Positions 34,918 through 44,034 of a DNA stretch of 54,811 nt are shown here, piece by piece (the first letter of the stretch is position 1; every line of letters begins with the position of its first letter). The position numbers and the translations under genes are program-made. The notes beneath the pieces are model-generated. The model was not told the origin of the DNA, did no database searches, and saw nothing but the letters and a program-made list of their open reading frames with translations. This DNA comes from CAWHPS01 sp963831235 (GTDB lineage Bacteria; Fibrobacterota; OXYB2-FULL-49-7; JAEUSG01). The DNA lies in the NCBI GenBank assembly GCA_963831235.1, contig CAWHPS010000073.1, positions 1 to 54,811 of the forward strand. The letters are read 5' to 3'.

Positions 34918-35997
34918 ATGAAAATTGATCTCCGCAAAGACGCTGCTTATCAATTGATTGTACCAACCAGTATGGGGGTACGGATTACACCCCTTAATGG
35001 TCAGCCTGTTCATTGCAGCGATACATTTTTTATGCAGGCCACAAGCGCTGAAACAAACGTTGCCAGTATCGCTTCATATCTTGGCTGCAAGGTGAAGGTG
35101 CTTACAACTTTTGTTAAAGGAAGCCCCATAGCACGGTTGATTAAAGACAATCTTGCCGGCAGACACATGGATTATGAAGGAAAGGAATTGGAACAGGGTG
35201 ATCCATGGGGATACCGCCATCAGTTTAATATCGCTGACAGCGGTATAGGTTCAAGGGGGCCAAGGGTGCACAATGATCGCGCTGGAGAGGTTGGCAGGAC
35301 GCTAAATGTAAAAGATTTTGACCTCGAGCGCATTTTCGGTAAGGAAGGCGTTCAGATTGTGCATCTGTCCGGATTGATTGGGGCACTTTCACCTGATACC
35401 GGTACCTTTTGCCTTGAGCTTGCGCGCGCAGCTAAGAAACACGGCACCCGGATTTCATTTGATCTTAATTACAGGGCATCTTTCTGGAAAGGTCGCGAAA
35501 AAGAGTTGCACGCCATTTTCAAGGAAATAGCAAGCCTGTCGGATATTCTTGTGGGCAATGAGGAGGATTTTCAGCTTTGCCTTGGCATTGAAGGGCCTGA
35601 AGAAGGTGGCAAGGACTTGGCGAAAAAGATTGAAAGTTTCAAGGGCATGATAGATCGCGTACGAAAAGCCTATCCTAATGCTTCGGTATTCGGCACAACT
35701 CTCCGCGAAGTGATAAGTGTAAACCGTCATCTTTGGGGTGCGATTATGTTTGAAAATAACAAATGGCATGTTGTTGAACCTCGAGAGATTGCTGTTTTGG
35801 ATCGCATAGGCGGCGGAGATGGTTTTGTGGGCGGCATGCTTTATGCCGTGCTAAAGGGCTGGGAACCGGAAAAGTGGATTCAGTTCGGATGGGCAAGCGG
35901 CGCGCTGGCAACAACACAAGTTACCGATTACGCCCAACCGGCTGATGAAGAACAGATATGGAGCATCTGGAAGGGCAATGCGAGGGTCAAGAGATAG
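34918..35997 (+). CDS. PfkB-family sugar kinase (2-keto-3-deoxygluconate kinase-like)
   Basis: The 359-residue ribokinase-fold protein has the N-terminal substrate part (AETNVASIASYLGCKVKVLTTFVKGSPIARLIKDNLAG). It also has the GT..FDLNYRASFWKG stretch with DILVGNEEDF, and the PfkB signature DRIGGGDGFVGGML, whose last aspartate is the catalytic base. Closest by pattern are KDG kinases. It would phosphorylate 2-keto-3-deoxygluconate from uronate breakdown, which fits a polysaccharide user, but other sugar acids are possible. CAGGAGAAA precedes the ATG. It is convergent with the transporter operon. Confidence 0.85.
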   Translation: MKIDLRKDAAYQLIVPTSMGVRITPLNGQPVHCSDTFFMQATSAETNVASIASYLGCKVKVLTTFVKGSPIARLIKDNLAGRHMDYEGKELEQGDPWGYRHQFNIADSGIGSRGPRVHNDRAGEVGRTLNVKDFDLERIFGKEGVQIVHLSGLIGALSPDTGTFCLELARAAKKHGTRISFDLNYRASFWKGREKELHAIFKEIASLSDILVGNEEDFQLCLGIEGPEEGGKDLAKKIESFKGMIDRVRKAYPNASVFGTTLREVISVNRHLWGAIMFENNKWHVVEPREIAVLDRIGGGDGFVGGMLYAVLKGWEPEKWIQFGWASGALATTQVTDYAQPADEEQIWSIWKGNARVKR

Positions 35998-36016
35998 GTT
36001 TTAAGAAGAAATGGGC

Positions 36017-36241
36017 TTACACCCAGGGACATGACTTCTAAACCCGCCGCACGGAGGCGGCGGGACTGACTGGTAATTTTGTTGTATTTATCCCCGAGCC
36101 AGAGACGGCTCGGGAAAATGAGGGGCCGTCTCTGGCCCCGTTCTCAAATCAAGTAAAATCTGCAAGACCAGTCCCGCCGCCTCCGTGCGGCGGGTAAATA
36201 CATATCTTATGCTGTCAATACCCCCTTTACACCCAGGGACA
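36017..36241. repeat. Four-hairpin palindromic element between 15-bp direct repeats
   Basis: TTACACCCAGGGACA occurs at 36017-36031 and again at 36227-36241, where it forms the last codons and stop of the oppF gene on the minus strand. Between them lie four hairpins in mirror order: 36043-36064 (arm CCCGCCGC, loop ACGGAG), 36093-36114 (arm CCCGAGCC, loop AGAGAC), 36122-36139 (arm GGGGCC, loop GTCTCT) and 36173-36194 (arm CCCGCCGC, loop CTCCGT). Outer and inner hairpins are reverse complements in loop and order. The element separates two convergent genes and may also end both transcripts. Confidence 0.6.
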
Positions 36242-37183
36242 GCGCACTGTCCTTGACCCGACCTTATCAAGGAGTTCTGGTACATTTACCGAGCATTCTT
36301 TTTTTGCAATCGGGCAGCGTGGGTGAAAAACGCACCCTGATGGTGGATTAGACGGGCTTGGAACATCACCCTGAAGAATCTGGCGCTTTTTTCCTGAATT
36401 GACAACAGGCACAGGCACTGCCGATAAAAGTGCCTTTGTGTAAGGATGAAGCGGCGTGTCGCATACTTGAGCGGCATTTCCGGTTTCCACTATTTTACCC
36501 AGATACATTACCGCAATCCTGTCTGATATGTGCTTAACCACTGAAAGATTATGGGCTATGAAAAGGTATGAAAGCCCATGCTCTTTTTTAAGGTCAATGA
36601 GCAGATTGATAATCTGCGCCTGAACCGAGACATCGAGCGCTGACACGGGTTCGTCTGCAATTATAAGTCTGGGGTTAAGCGCCAATGCCCTGGCTATTCC
36701 TATGCGCTGCCGTTGTCCTCCGCTAAATTCATGCGGATAGCGGTTAATGTGGCTTTTTGAAAGACCCACATCATCAAGCAGCGCCGCAACACGATTATCA
36801 AGTTCTTTTCCTTTTGCAATCTTGTGGACAATTAGCGGCTCAGAGATTATGCTTCGGACGGTCATGCGGGGATTAAGTGAAGACAATGGGTCCTGAAAAA
36901 CCACCTGCATGTTTCTGCGCACTGCCTTTAGCGCGCCGCCTTTTAGAGATAGAATGTTCCTGTCTTCGAACATAACGCTTCCCGCAGTGGGCTCAATCAG
37001 TCTTAATATACACCGTCCTGCTGTTGTTTTACCGCATCCGGATTCGCCTACGAGGCCCAGGACTTCATTTGTTTCAATGGAAAATGAAACATCATCGACT
37101 GCCTTGACATTTCCAGAAACCCTGCCAAGGACGCCTTTTGTAATGGGGAAATATTTTTTAAGCCCTTTTACGCTAAGCAGCAT
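36227..37183 (-). CDS. oppF: Oligopeptide/dipeptide ABC transporter ATP-binding protein, OppF type
   Basis: One of the two ATPases of a peptide-type importer. The 318 residues contain the Walker A GESGCGKTTAGR, the signature FSGGQRQRIGIARAL, the Walker B LIIADEPVSALDVS, and the C-terminal oligopeptide/dipeptide domain with cysteine-bearing PLHPYTKALLSA ... GCVFHPRCPIAKKECS. All catalytic parts are intact. It is the last gene of the operon SBP-permease-permease-ATPase-ATPase. Its final codons are copied in the direct repeat beyond the palindromic element. Confidence 0.93.
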   Translation of the reverse strand: MLLSVKGLKKYFPITKGVLGRVSGNVKAVDDVSFSIETNEVLGLVGESGCGKTTAGRCILRLIEPTAGSVMFEDRNILSLKGGALKAVRRNMQVVFQDPLSSLNPRMTVRSIISEPLIVHKIAKGKELDNRVAALLDDVGLSKSHINRYPHEFSGGQRQRIGIARALALNPRLIIADEPVSALDVSVQAQIINLLIDLKKEHGLSYLFIAHNLSVVKHISDRIAVMYLGKIVETGNAAQVCDTPLHPYTKALLSAVPVPVVNSGKKRQILQGDVPSPSNPPSGCVFHPRCPIAKKECSVNVPELLDKVGSRTVRCPWV

Positions 37184-37195
37184 TCTTTCTTTCCT

Positions 37196-38155
37196 TTAAT
37201 ACATATGGAAGCAGGCAGACAAATGGCCTTCTTCAACCTTGAATTCCGGAGGAGGCTGTTTGCAAACATCAGTATGTCTATCGCACCTGTTATAAAACCT
37301 GCATCCTTCAGGAAGGTCTTTAGGATCAGGCAATGTTCCTGGTATCACATGCAGCCTGTCCCTATGCCCCTCAATTCTTGGAACCGAGTTTAAAAGCCCA
37401 ATGGTATAAGGGTGTTTTGCGTTGCCATATATCTGGCTTGCAGACCCTCGTTCTGCGGCCTTGCCTGCGTAAAGTACAAGAACATCATCCGCGATCTCGG
37501 CCACTATTCCAAGATCATGGGTTATGAAAAGAAGGGCCATGTCCCGTGTTTGCTTGAGTTCAAAGAGCAGGTCAAGTATCTGGGCCTGGATTGTTACATC
37601 AAGCGCGGTTGTCGGTTCATCGGCGATGAGTATTTTTGGGTTGCAGGATAACGCCATTGCAATCATGACGCGCTGACGCATACCGCCTGAAAGCTGGTGG
37701 GGATATTCGTTAACGCGTTTTTCAGGGTCCGGGATTTTAACCAGGCGCAGCATTTCAATTGCTTTGTCATGTGCGTCTCGTTTATTCAGGCTTTGGTGCA
37801 ACATAAGGGCTTCTTCTATCTGATACCCGCATGTGAAAACAGGGTTAAGAGATGTCATGGGGTCCTGGAATATCATGGCAATTGACCCGCCCCTAACCTT
37901 TCGCATCTCGTTTTCAGGAAGCAAAAGAAGGTCTTTTCCATCAAATAATATCTCGCCGGTTTCGATTTTGCCGGGAGGGCATTGCACAAGACGTAAAAGA
38001 GAAAGCGCGGTAACGGATTTTCCGCATCCAGATTCGCCAACCATGCAAAGGGTCTTTCCACGGTCAAGTGAAAAGGAGAGGTTGTCCACGGCACGGACGA
38101 TTCCTTCGTCAGTGTGGAAGTGGATGCTCAGGTTTTTTACGTCGAGGAGGGACAT
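37196..38155 (-). CDS. oppD: Oligopeptide/dipeptide ABC transporter ATP-binding protein, OppD type
   Basis: The second ATPase (319 residues) has Walker A GESGCGKSVTAL, signature LSGGMRQRVMIAMAL, Walker B ILIADEPTTALDVT and the peptide-transporter C-terminal domain (KHPYTIGLLNSVPRIEGHRDRLHVIPGTLPDP... GCRFYNRCDRHTDVC). It lies 12 bases upstream of oppF and 15 bases downstream of the second permease. The C-terminal cysteine-rich stretch is that of the Opp/Dpp subfamily, in some of which it binds an iron-sulphur cluster. Substrate not determined. Confidence 0.93.
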   Translation of the reverse strand: MSLLDVKNLSIHFHTDEGIVRAVDNLSFSLDRGKTLCMVGESGCGKSVTALSLLRLVQCPPGKIETGEILFDGKDLLLLPENEMRKVRGGSIAMIFQDPMTSLNPVFTCGYQIEEALMLHQSLNKRDAHDKAIEMLRLVKIPDPEKRVNEYPHQLSGGMRQRVMIAMALSCNPKILIADEPTTALDVTIQAQILDLLFELKQTRDMALLFITHDLGIVAEIADDVLVLYAGKAAERGSASQIYGNAKHPYTIGLLNSVPRIEGHRDRLHVIPGTLPDPKDLPEGCRFYNRCDRHTDVCKQPPPEFKVEEGHLSACFHMY

Positions 38156-38170
38156 GAATATTTATCCTTT

Positions 38171-39247
38171 TCAGTTCTCTGTTTTAGGGTCAAAGGCATC
38201 CCTCAAGCCATCGCCAAGGAAATTAAACGCCATGACCGTTATAAATATAAAGAATCCCGGGAGTAAAATCCACGGATGAAATTTAATGTCCGATACATTC
38301 ATGGCATCAGATAATAAATTGCCCCAGCTTGCATAAGGATCCTGTATTCCAAGACCAATTAATGATAAGCTGGATTCCCCAAGAATATAATAGGGGATAT
38401 TAAGTGTTGCCATGATTATTAGAAATGAAAAAGACTGGGGAATAACATGTTTAAGGATTATAACCATATTATTTACTCCCAGTGCGCGTGCGGCAAGCAC
38501 ATAGTCCCTTGATGCAGTTGATTTGACCATGCCGCGTATGATTCTGGCAAGACTTGCCCAACCGATAAAACTTAAAATAAGTACTATTAAAATATAAACC
38601 TTGACAGACGACATATCAGGCGGGAAAGCGGCACGTAGCGCGAGCATAAGATAAAATGCCGGTACGAGCATTACCATTTCACAAAGCCGCATCAGGACAT
38701 TATCTGTTCGTGCTCCGTAATATCCGGAAATACCCCCAATAATAATCCCAATAAAAAAACTTATAAAAACACCAATCAAACCTATTGAAAGCGATACCCG
38801 TGATCCATAAAGAATCCGGCTGAGCAAATCGCGGCCGCGCGAATCCGCACCAACAAAGTAAAGCCTTGCAGGGGATTCAACACCAAAAAGATGGCGTTTT
38901 GAGGGAATAAGCCATAAGAGTTTGTAAGGATCACCGGGAATCAAAAAGCGGATGGGATAGATTTTACTCTGATCCTCCACAAATATCCGGTTGTAGTTTT
39001 CATCAAACTCAAAACTATAACCGTAAACAAAAGGTCTTGCATGAAACCCGTTATTCTGATCAAAAAAATGTATGGTCGTGGGCGGATTATATGAATTCTC
39101 CCTACTTTCATTATCAAAATGATATGGTGCAATAAAATCGGCAAAAATACAACATGTGTAGAGTATTGCAAGTACAACAAATCCAATCAGGGCCAACCGA
39201 TGTTTTTTAAGTGTGTTCCAGTTTCGTTTGAACGAGTCTTTTACCAT
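38171..39247 (-). CDS. oppC: Oligopeptide/dipeptide ABC transporter permease, OppC type
   Basis: The 358-residue inner-membrane protein has one N-terminal helix (HRLALIGFVVLAILYTCC), then an unusually long periplasmic loop (~85 residues), and the BPD transporter core with SRGRDLLSRILYGSRVSLSIGL. The EAA-type cytoplasmic loop is ALGVNNMVIILKHVIPQS, and the end is GDGLRDAFDPK. It pairs with the OppB-type permease four bases upstream. The extended loop is known in some OppC relatives. Confidence 0.92.
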   Translation of the reverse strand: MVKDSFKRNWNTLKKHRLALIGFVVLAILYTCCIFADFIAPYHFDNESRENSYNPPTTIHFFDQNNGFHARPFVYGYSFEFDENYNRIFVEDQSKIYPIRFLIPGDPYKLLWLIPSKRHLFGVESPARLYFVGADSRGRDLLSRILYGSRVSLSIGLIGVFISFFIGIIIGGISGYYGARTDNVLMRLCEMVMLVPAFYLMLALRAAFPPDMSSVKVYILIVLILSFIGWASLARIIRGMVKSTASRDYVLAARALGVNNMVIILKHVIPQSFSFLIIMATLNIPYYILGESSLSLIGLGIQDPYASWGNLLSDAMNVSDIKFHPWILLPGFFIFITVMAFNFLGDGLRDAFDPKTEN

Positions 39248-39251
39248 AATA

Positions 39252-40235
39252 TCAACTCAGCTTAATTCTTGGGTCAACAAGGGCCAGTAAAACATCAGAA
39301 ATAAGATTGCCCACCACAAGCAAAACACCACCTATAAGCATATTTCCCATTACAAGAAACAAATCCTGTGAACGGACTGCTTCAAGCATCACAACACCCA
39401 AGCCCGGCCAGTTTGTTATAATTTCCGTAAGTGCCGCTCCTGAAAGGAGGGATGAAAATTCATATCCGAAAAGGGTAATAAGCGGGTTTATGGCATTTCG
39501 CAGTGCATGGCGGTAGATGACGCTGTTTTCCGGCAAGCCTTTGGCCCTTGCTGTAAGGATATACTGTGACCTTAATTCCTCAAGGAGATTTCCACGCATA
39601 AGACGTTGCATTCCTGCAATGGCAGTGACACCAAGTACTGTTGCTGGAATAATAAGGTGTTTTCCTATGTCAATGGCTTTTCCGAATAGACCCATCTGAT
39701 CAAAACCGGCTGAGGTCATGCCTCCAATTGGGAGTTTGCCAATAAGCGGAATCGCTCCTAGCAGGCTGAATGCATATAAGAGGAGAAGTGCTAAAAAAAA
39801 TGTGGGCGCGGACATTCCGAGAAATGCAATAAATGAAAAGACTTTGTCTGCAATTGTGTATTGCTTCACGGCGCAGTAAATGCCAAGCGGAATTGCTATT
39901 GTCCAGGTAATTAGAATTGAAAAGATAGCGAGGATAAGGGTGTTTATAAGCCGGGACATGACAACTTTGGATACTTCCATTTTTTTTGTAAAGGAATAGC
40001 CAAAATCAAGATGAACCAGGTTTTTCAGCCAATACAGGTACTGAATAGCTGCAGGTTTGTCGAAATGAAACTTCATCTCCATTTTATGAACCATGTCCTG
40101 GGACATTTGCGGGTTCATGCGGTATTCAGCAAGTACATCGCCTGGTGCAAGCCTTATAAACATGAATGTGATGAATGACATTATAAGGAGCAGCGGAAGC
40201 ATTATAAGAAGTCGCCGCAGGATATAGGTCAGCAT
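39252..40235 (-). CDS. oppB: Oligopeptide/dipeptide ABC transporter permease, OppB type
   Basis: The 327-residue membrane protein has the OppB opening (MLTYILRRLLIMLPLLLIMSFITFMFIRLAPGDVL), an N-terminal helix, the GYSFTKKMEVSKVVMSRL segment, and the EAA-type loop RAKGLPENSVIYRHALRNAINPLIT. The end is SDVLLALVDPRIKLS. It starts 12 bases after the substrate-binding protein gene. All usual features are present. Confidence 0.93.
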   Translation of the reverse strand: MLTYILRRLLIMLPLLLIMSFITFMFIRLAPGDVLAEYRMNPQMSQDMVHKMEMKFHFDKPAAIQYLYWLKNLVHLDFGYSFTKKMEVSKVVMSRLINTLILAIFSILITWTIAIPLGIYCAVKQYTIADKVFSFIAFLGMSAPTFFLALLLLYAFSLLGAIPLIGKLPIGGMTSAGFDQMGLFGKAIDIGKHLIIPATVLGVTAIAGMQRLMRGNLLEELRSQYILTARAKGLPENSVIYRHALRNAINPLITLFGYEFSSLLSGAALTEIITNWPGLGVVMLEAVRSQDLFLVMGNMLIGGVLLVVGNLISDVLLALVDPRIKLS

Positions 40236-40247
40236 GTGTAAAAAATA

Positions 40248-42047
40248 TTAGCGGACGTAAATTTCCTCAATGTTATAGAAAAACTTAAGGATTTCGTCGT
40301 TGAATGCGTCGCCTAATGGTGTGGGATTTATGTTCCCGAATTTATTTCGCACGGCAAAGATTTTTTCCGGTAGGGCAAGCGGTATTATTGGTAGATTTTC
40401 AGCAACGGAATCCTGCCATTCGTCATAGAGCGCTTTGCGTTTACTGCGATCCATTTCCTTTAACGCCAAATCATAAATTTCATCAACCCTTTTTTCCCAT
40501 GTAGTTGCAGGTGCTTTCTGGTTCGGGTTCCATTCATGGTGTGGTGAGTAAGAGTGCCATACATTCCCACCAGTGTAAGGATCATCCCCACCTGTTGTAC
40601 CAAGGACGATCGCATCCCAGTCGTAAGTTGCCAGTAATTTGTCGATGAGCGAATTGAACTCGACCAGATTATAGTGTGCCTTAATGCCGATTTTCTCGAG
40701 GTCTTTGCGGATGATTTCGGAATATTTTTCTCGCCGTGTGTTGCCATAATTTGTATTAATTGTAAATTCAAGGGTATTCCCGGCTGAATCTTCAAGGAAC
40801 CCATCATTGTTTTTGTCAAGGAAACCGGCTTCTTTAAGCAGTGTTTTTGCTTTTTCAGGATCATAATGGTATTGCTTTATTTTTTCATTGTAAAAATACC
40901 CCGATGCAGGGCTCATGGGGCCATTTATTACAACACCCAGCCCGTTTAGCACAATTTTAACCATTGATTCTCTGTCGATTGCATACGCAATTGCCTGCCT
41001 GAAAACTTTATTTGAGAACCAGCTTCTTTTTTTAGGATCAAGATAAGGCTTATTTGTTGATGGATTTATTCCCAGGTTTTGGTTGAATTCCATATGTTCG
41101 TCACCCATTCGAGGACCAAGACGATAAACCGTGAAGTTGTCTTCCTTTTCGAGTGGCTTTATCAATGGAAAATCATCACCGCTTATAAGTTCAAGAAAAT
41201 CCGTTTCCTTATTCTTGAATTTAAGTACCATGGCGTTTTTATCTTTTACAGTAAGGATTACAACCCGGTCAAGATATGGAAGAGAATTTCCAGCAGAGTC
41301 TTTTTTCCAGTATTTATCGTTTCTTTTTAATGTTACCCGTTGTCCTGGCTGATATTTTTCCAATAGAAAGGGACCAGTACCAATTATTTCACTGACATTT
41401 GTCCCTATGTCCCATGCTGAATTGAATGTATTGTTCTTAATAAATTTATCGAGTTTGTGTTTTGGCAATATTGAGAAACCAACAGCCCGTTCAAAGACAG
41501 CAAATGTGGCTGGAAGTTTAAATTCAACAGTGTAATCATCTATCTTTGTCACTTTGATTTTCTTTTTATCAACAATCAACACTTCCCGTTGTCCTGTAAC
41601 AATGCTGTCGTTATAAATAAGATCATTCAATGTGAAAACCACATCATCAGCCGTAAATGGTACTCCATCAGACCAAAGGACATTTTTTCTGAGGTTAAAA
41701 CGCCAGGTCAGGAAGTCAGGAGAGTGTGTCCAGGATTCCGCAAGTCCGGGTTTTACTTCTGCTGTGGCTGCATTGATAGCGGTCAATCCTTCAAAAATAA
41801 AATTAAGTATCATTGTTGAACTGGTTTCATTTGATACGATAAGGTTCCAGGTCCTGGGTTCGCCCCATGTAGCTGCTATAAGCTCTCCACCTTTTTTTCC
41901 AATCTCAGGTTTGAACTGCCTGGCCTTTTCAATAAGGGCTTTGACATCAACCTTCAAGGCTTCATGGTTTGTGGGAGCTTTTTTTCCTGTGCAGTTTGAA
42001 AAAATTAATAATAATAAAAGAGGAATAATGAAAAGTATTTTTATCAT
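40248..42047 (-). CDS. Substrate-binding lipoprotein of the peptide-type ABC transporter
   Basis: The 599-residue extracytoplasmic solute-binding protein of family 5 has a lipobox (PLLLLLIFSNC, acylated C19). It has GGELIAATWGEPRTWNLIVSNE at the start of the mature domain, the SDGVPFTADDVVFTLNDL motif typical of SBP_bac_5, and LNGLGVVINGPMSPASGYFYN. Family members bind peptides, nickel chelates or oligosaccharides, so the ligand is open. Given the polysaccharide genes in the window, an oligosaccharide is possible. It is the first transporter gene, 45 bases after the zinc-ribbon protein gene. Confidence 0.9.
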   Translation of the reverse strand: MIKILFIIPLLLLLIFSNCTGKKAPTNHEALKVDVKALIEKARQFKPEIGKKGGELIAATWGEPRTWNLIVSNETSSTMILNFIFEGLTAINAATAEVKPGLAESWTHSPDFLTWRFNLRKNVLWSDGVPFTADDVVFTLNDLIYNDSIVTGQREVLIVDKKKIKVTKIDDYTVEFKLPATFAVFERAVGFSILPKHKLDKFIKNNTFNSAWDIGTNVSEIIGTGPFLLEKYQPGQRVTLKRNDKYWKKDSAGNSLPYLDRVVILTVKDKNAMVLKFKNKETDFLELISGDDFPLIKPLEKEDNFTVYRLGPRMGDEHMEFNQNLGINPSTNKPYLDPKKRSWFSNKVFRQAIAYAIDRESMVKIVLNGLGVVINGPMSPASGYFYNEKIKQYHYDPEKAKTLLKEAGFLDKNNDGFLEDSAGNTLEFTINTNYGNTRREKYSEIIRKDLEKIGIKAHYNLVEFNSLIDKLLATYDWDAIVLGTTGGDDPYTGGNVWHSYSPHHEWNPNQKAPATTWEKRVDEIYDLALKEMDRSKRKALYDEWQDSVAENLPIIPLALPEKIFAVRNKFGNINPTPLGDAFNDEILKFFYNIEEIYVR

Positions 42048-42092
42048 GTGTCATTAGTCTCCGCGAAAATAAATGCTATAAATAGAGAATGG

Positions 42093-42809
42093 TCACTCTT
42101 TGACTTTCACAAGCCCTTTGTCAATAAGTGTTGTTACAATTTTCCTGATTTCTTCCGGTTGGAGATGCACGCCCTGGCCCTGTGCATCCATGCGGATGTA
42201 GCTTAATGTGCGGTCCATGTTCATGGGAAATGCGATAGCAGATGCTATCTGGTGGACTTTTTTAATTGTCATGATCTTGGAACCTGTTTCACGCGCCGCT
42301 TCTTCAAAAACAGTCTCGCCTTTTTCAGAAGGCATGGCATCGCCGAAAAGTGACGGCTGTTCGGACACAACAGGTTTTGATTTTACCGGAGCTTCCTTTT
42401 CTTCGTGTCGGGGGTGGGGGTTGGTGCGGAAGGGTTTGCGTTTTTCAAGAGGTTTGCCATCGTGTGATTTGTGAGCCGCATCCGGATGCCTTGTACCATG
42501 CTCCGCCTTGGCAGGGCTTTTATCAGACGGGGCATCCTTTTTCTTGGAATGTTTGATGGAAAGTGATTTGCTCTTTAGTGCCTTGATACCGCATGACTGG
42601 CAAACGGCTGCTCGCACTCCTCCAAGTTCAAGACGGATTATCTCGGTTACTGCTGCGCCGCATGATTCGCATTCCTTCAAGCCCTGAAGCACACCGGTTA
42701 TACCCTCTTTTATTTCGCGTAAGGCATTAAGGTCTTTGCTGTCAAGGTTGCGCTTACCGGCAACTGTTGAAAGCTTTGCTGCCAGTTTTTTTAAATTAAT
42801 ATCAGACAT
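42093..42809 (-). CDS. Zinc-ribbon protein with charged linker, probable regulator
   Basis: This 238-residue protein is not of a family I recognise. It begins with a helical segment (LKKLAAKLSTVAGKRNLDSKDL), then a CxxC...CxxC zinc-ribbon pattern (CESCGAA and CQSCG). A long Lys/Pro/His-rich disordered linker (about 80-160) follows, and then a folded C-terminal part (IRKIVTTLIDKGLVKVKE) that may be a winged helix. It is followed closely by the transporter operon and may be co-transcribed with it. A DNA- or RNA-binding role is inferred from composition only. Confidence 0.55.
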   Translation of the reverse strand: MSDINLKKLAAKLSTVAGKRNLDSKDLNALREIKEGITGVLQGLKECESCGAAVTEIIRLELGGVRAAVCQSCGIKALKSKSLSIKHSKKKDAPSDKSPAKAEHGTRHPDAAHKSHDGKPLEKRKPFRTNPHPRHEEKEAPVKSKPVVSEQPSLFGDAMPSEKGETVFEEAARETGSKIMTIKKVHQIASAIAFPMNMDRTLSYIRMDAQGQGVHLQPEEIRKIVTTLIDKGLVKVKE

Positions 42810-43178
42810 GGGGTGATCCTTGTGTTTCAGGTAAAATCAAAATTCCTTCTTAAATAGTAGTTTAAATATACTAAAATTTATATGGGTATGTTTAGAGTTT
42901 TGGTTTGATTGTTTGATTTGAAATAGAAGTCAGGGTTTTATCAAAATGGAACAAACTTCTTTGCCGGAAAGGATTTTAAGTTTAGGCAAACGCAACCTCT
43001 ACCTGCGTTATGTAAACCTCTTCGTGAAGGCGTCTCTTTAAATGCGCAACGCAGAAGAGAAGCGGTGATCATATCGCAATTTTTTGGCGGGATCGAACTG
43101 CTTTGAAATGCAAAATCACTTAATCGTGTTTAATGATTAAATGCATTATGCAGGAGTGTTCTTTAAAAACTGTTCAAT
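42810..43178. other. Non-coding stretch at a base-composition boundary
   Basis: I see no gene, terminator or clear repeat in these 369 bases. They remain AT-rich to about 43.1 kb. From 43.18 kb on, the sequence is clearly richer in G and C for nearly all of the remaining window, apart from the inserted IS. Confidence 0.5.
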
Positions 43179-44034
43179 TCATTTCAGGCAAGGTCCTCTT
43201 GAATTAGAGCAGACTGAAATTCGGGCTGATTCGTATATGGTGGGCAGTCCCGAACCTGGGTGTGTTCCGCCGCCCACCAGGTAGCAGTTTTTGCAATCCT
43301 CGAAGCGGTTGTGCGGCCTGAAGTATAGCATTTGCGTGACCTGGTGGCCCAGGTTGAAGGTGGCGCCCAGGTGGACGTCGTGCTTTTGCTCCCAATCGGT
43401 TGGAGTGATAACCTGTTCTTTCACAATATGCTGCCGCAGGTCCTTCATTCCGGTGTTGGCGACTATCCGGTTAAGAACCTTTTCCCTGAACTCTCCTGTA
43501 AGCTTTCCGTCCCAGGCGATGTGGCTGGAATTATTCGGCACCGGAACAAGCACGTACAGAGCCGAATGTCCCTTGGGAGCGAGCGTTGTGTCCAGTCTGC
43601 TGGCGTTGCGCACGTATACCGACATGTCCTCGGAAAGAATTTTGCGTTGCGTGATGTCGTTTATGTTCGCCCTGTAATTTTTGGCAAAGATGATATGGTG
43701 AAAGGGTTCGTCGTAGAGTTTGTCAATTCCGAGGTAAAGCATGAAAGTGGAACAGGAAAAATGTTTACGCTTCAGCTTATCAGGAGACCAGCGCCGCAAT
43801 TGCCCTTTTTCGAAAAGGGTGTTTGCCGCATGGCCGAAGTCCGCGTTCACCACAACCGCATCCGCGTCCAGCGTGCTTCCATCCGTCAGGACCACTCCTG
43901 CGGCCTTTCCGTTGACTGTCCGTATCTTCTCAACTTTGGTGTTCAAACGGATTTCACAGCCCCTGTTTGCCGCCAGCGCGGCCATGGCATCTGAAATACG
44001 GCTAAGACCGCCTTTTACGTGAAAGATGCCGGGG
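43179..44034 (-). pseudogene. Truncated CrtI/phytoene desaturase-family FAD oxidoreductase (C-terminal part)
   Basis: The recognisable part is GIFHVKGGLSRISDAMAALAANRGCEIRLNTKVEKI followed by DADAVVVNADFGH, both typical of the middle of CrtI-type amine oxidases. The C-terminal NCYLVGGGTHPGSGLPTIYESARI is the FAD-binding signature 'vGa.tHPG.g.p'. The family is about 490-510 residues; only ~285 remain, so the N-terminal Rossmann FAD domain with GxGxxG is absent. The frame is open to 44168, but its first ~45 residues are unrelated to the family and lie over another gene's sequence. The gene is thus a fragment, probably not functional. Confidence 0.7.

Noticed and set aside
36088..36285. Minus-strand open frame over the hexaloop cluster
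   Set aside because: It is made of hairpin sequence and overlaps oppF; no start signal.
43000..43070. Hairpin-like GCGTCTCT stretch resembling the hexaloop family
   Set aside because: It contains GTCTCT but the flanking bases do not pair.
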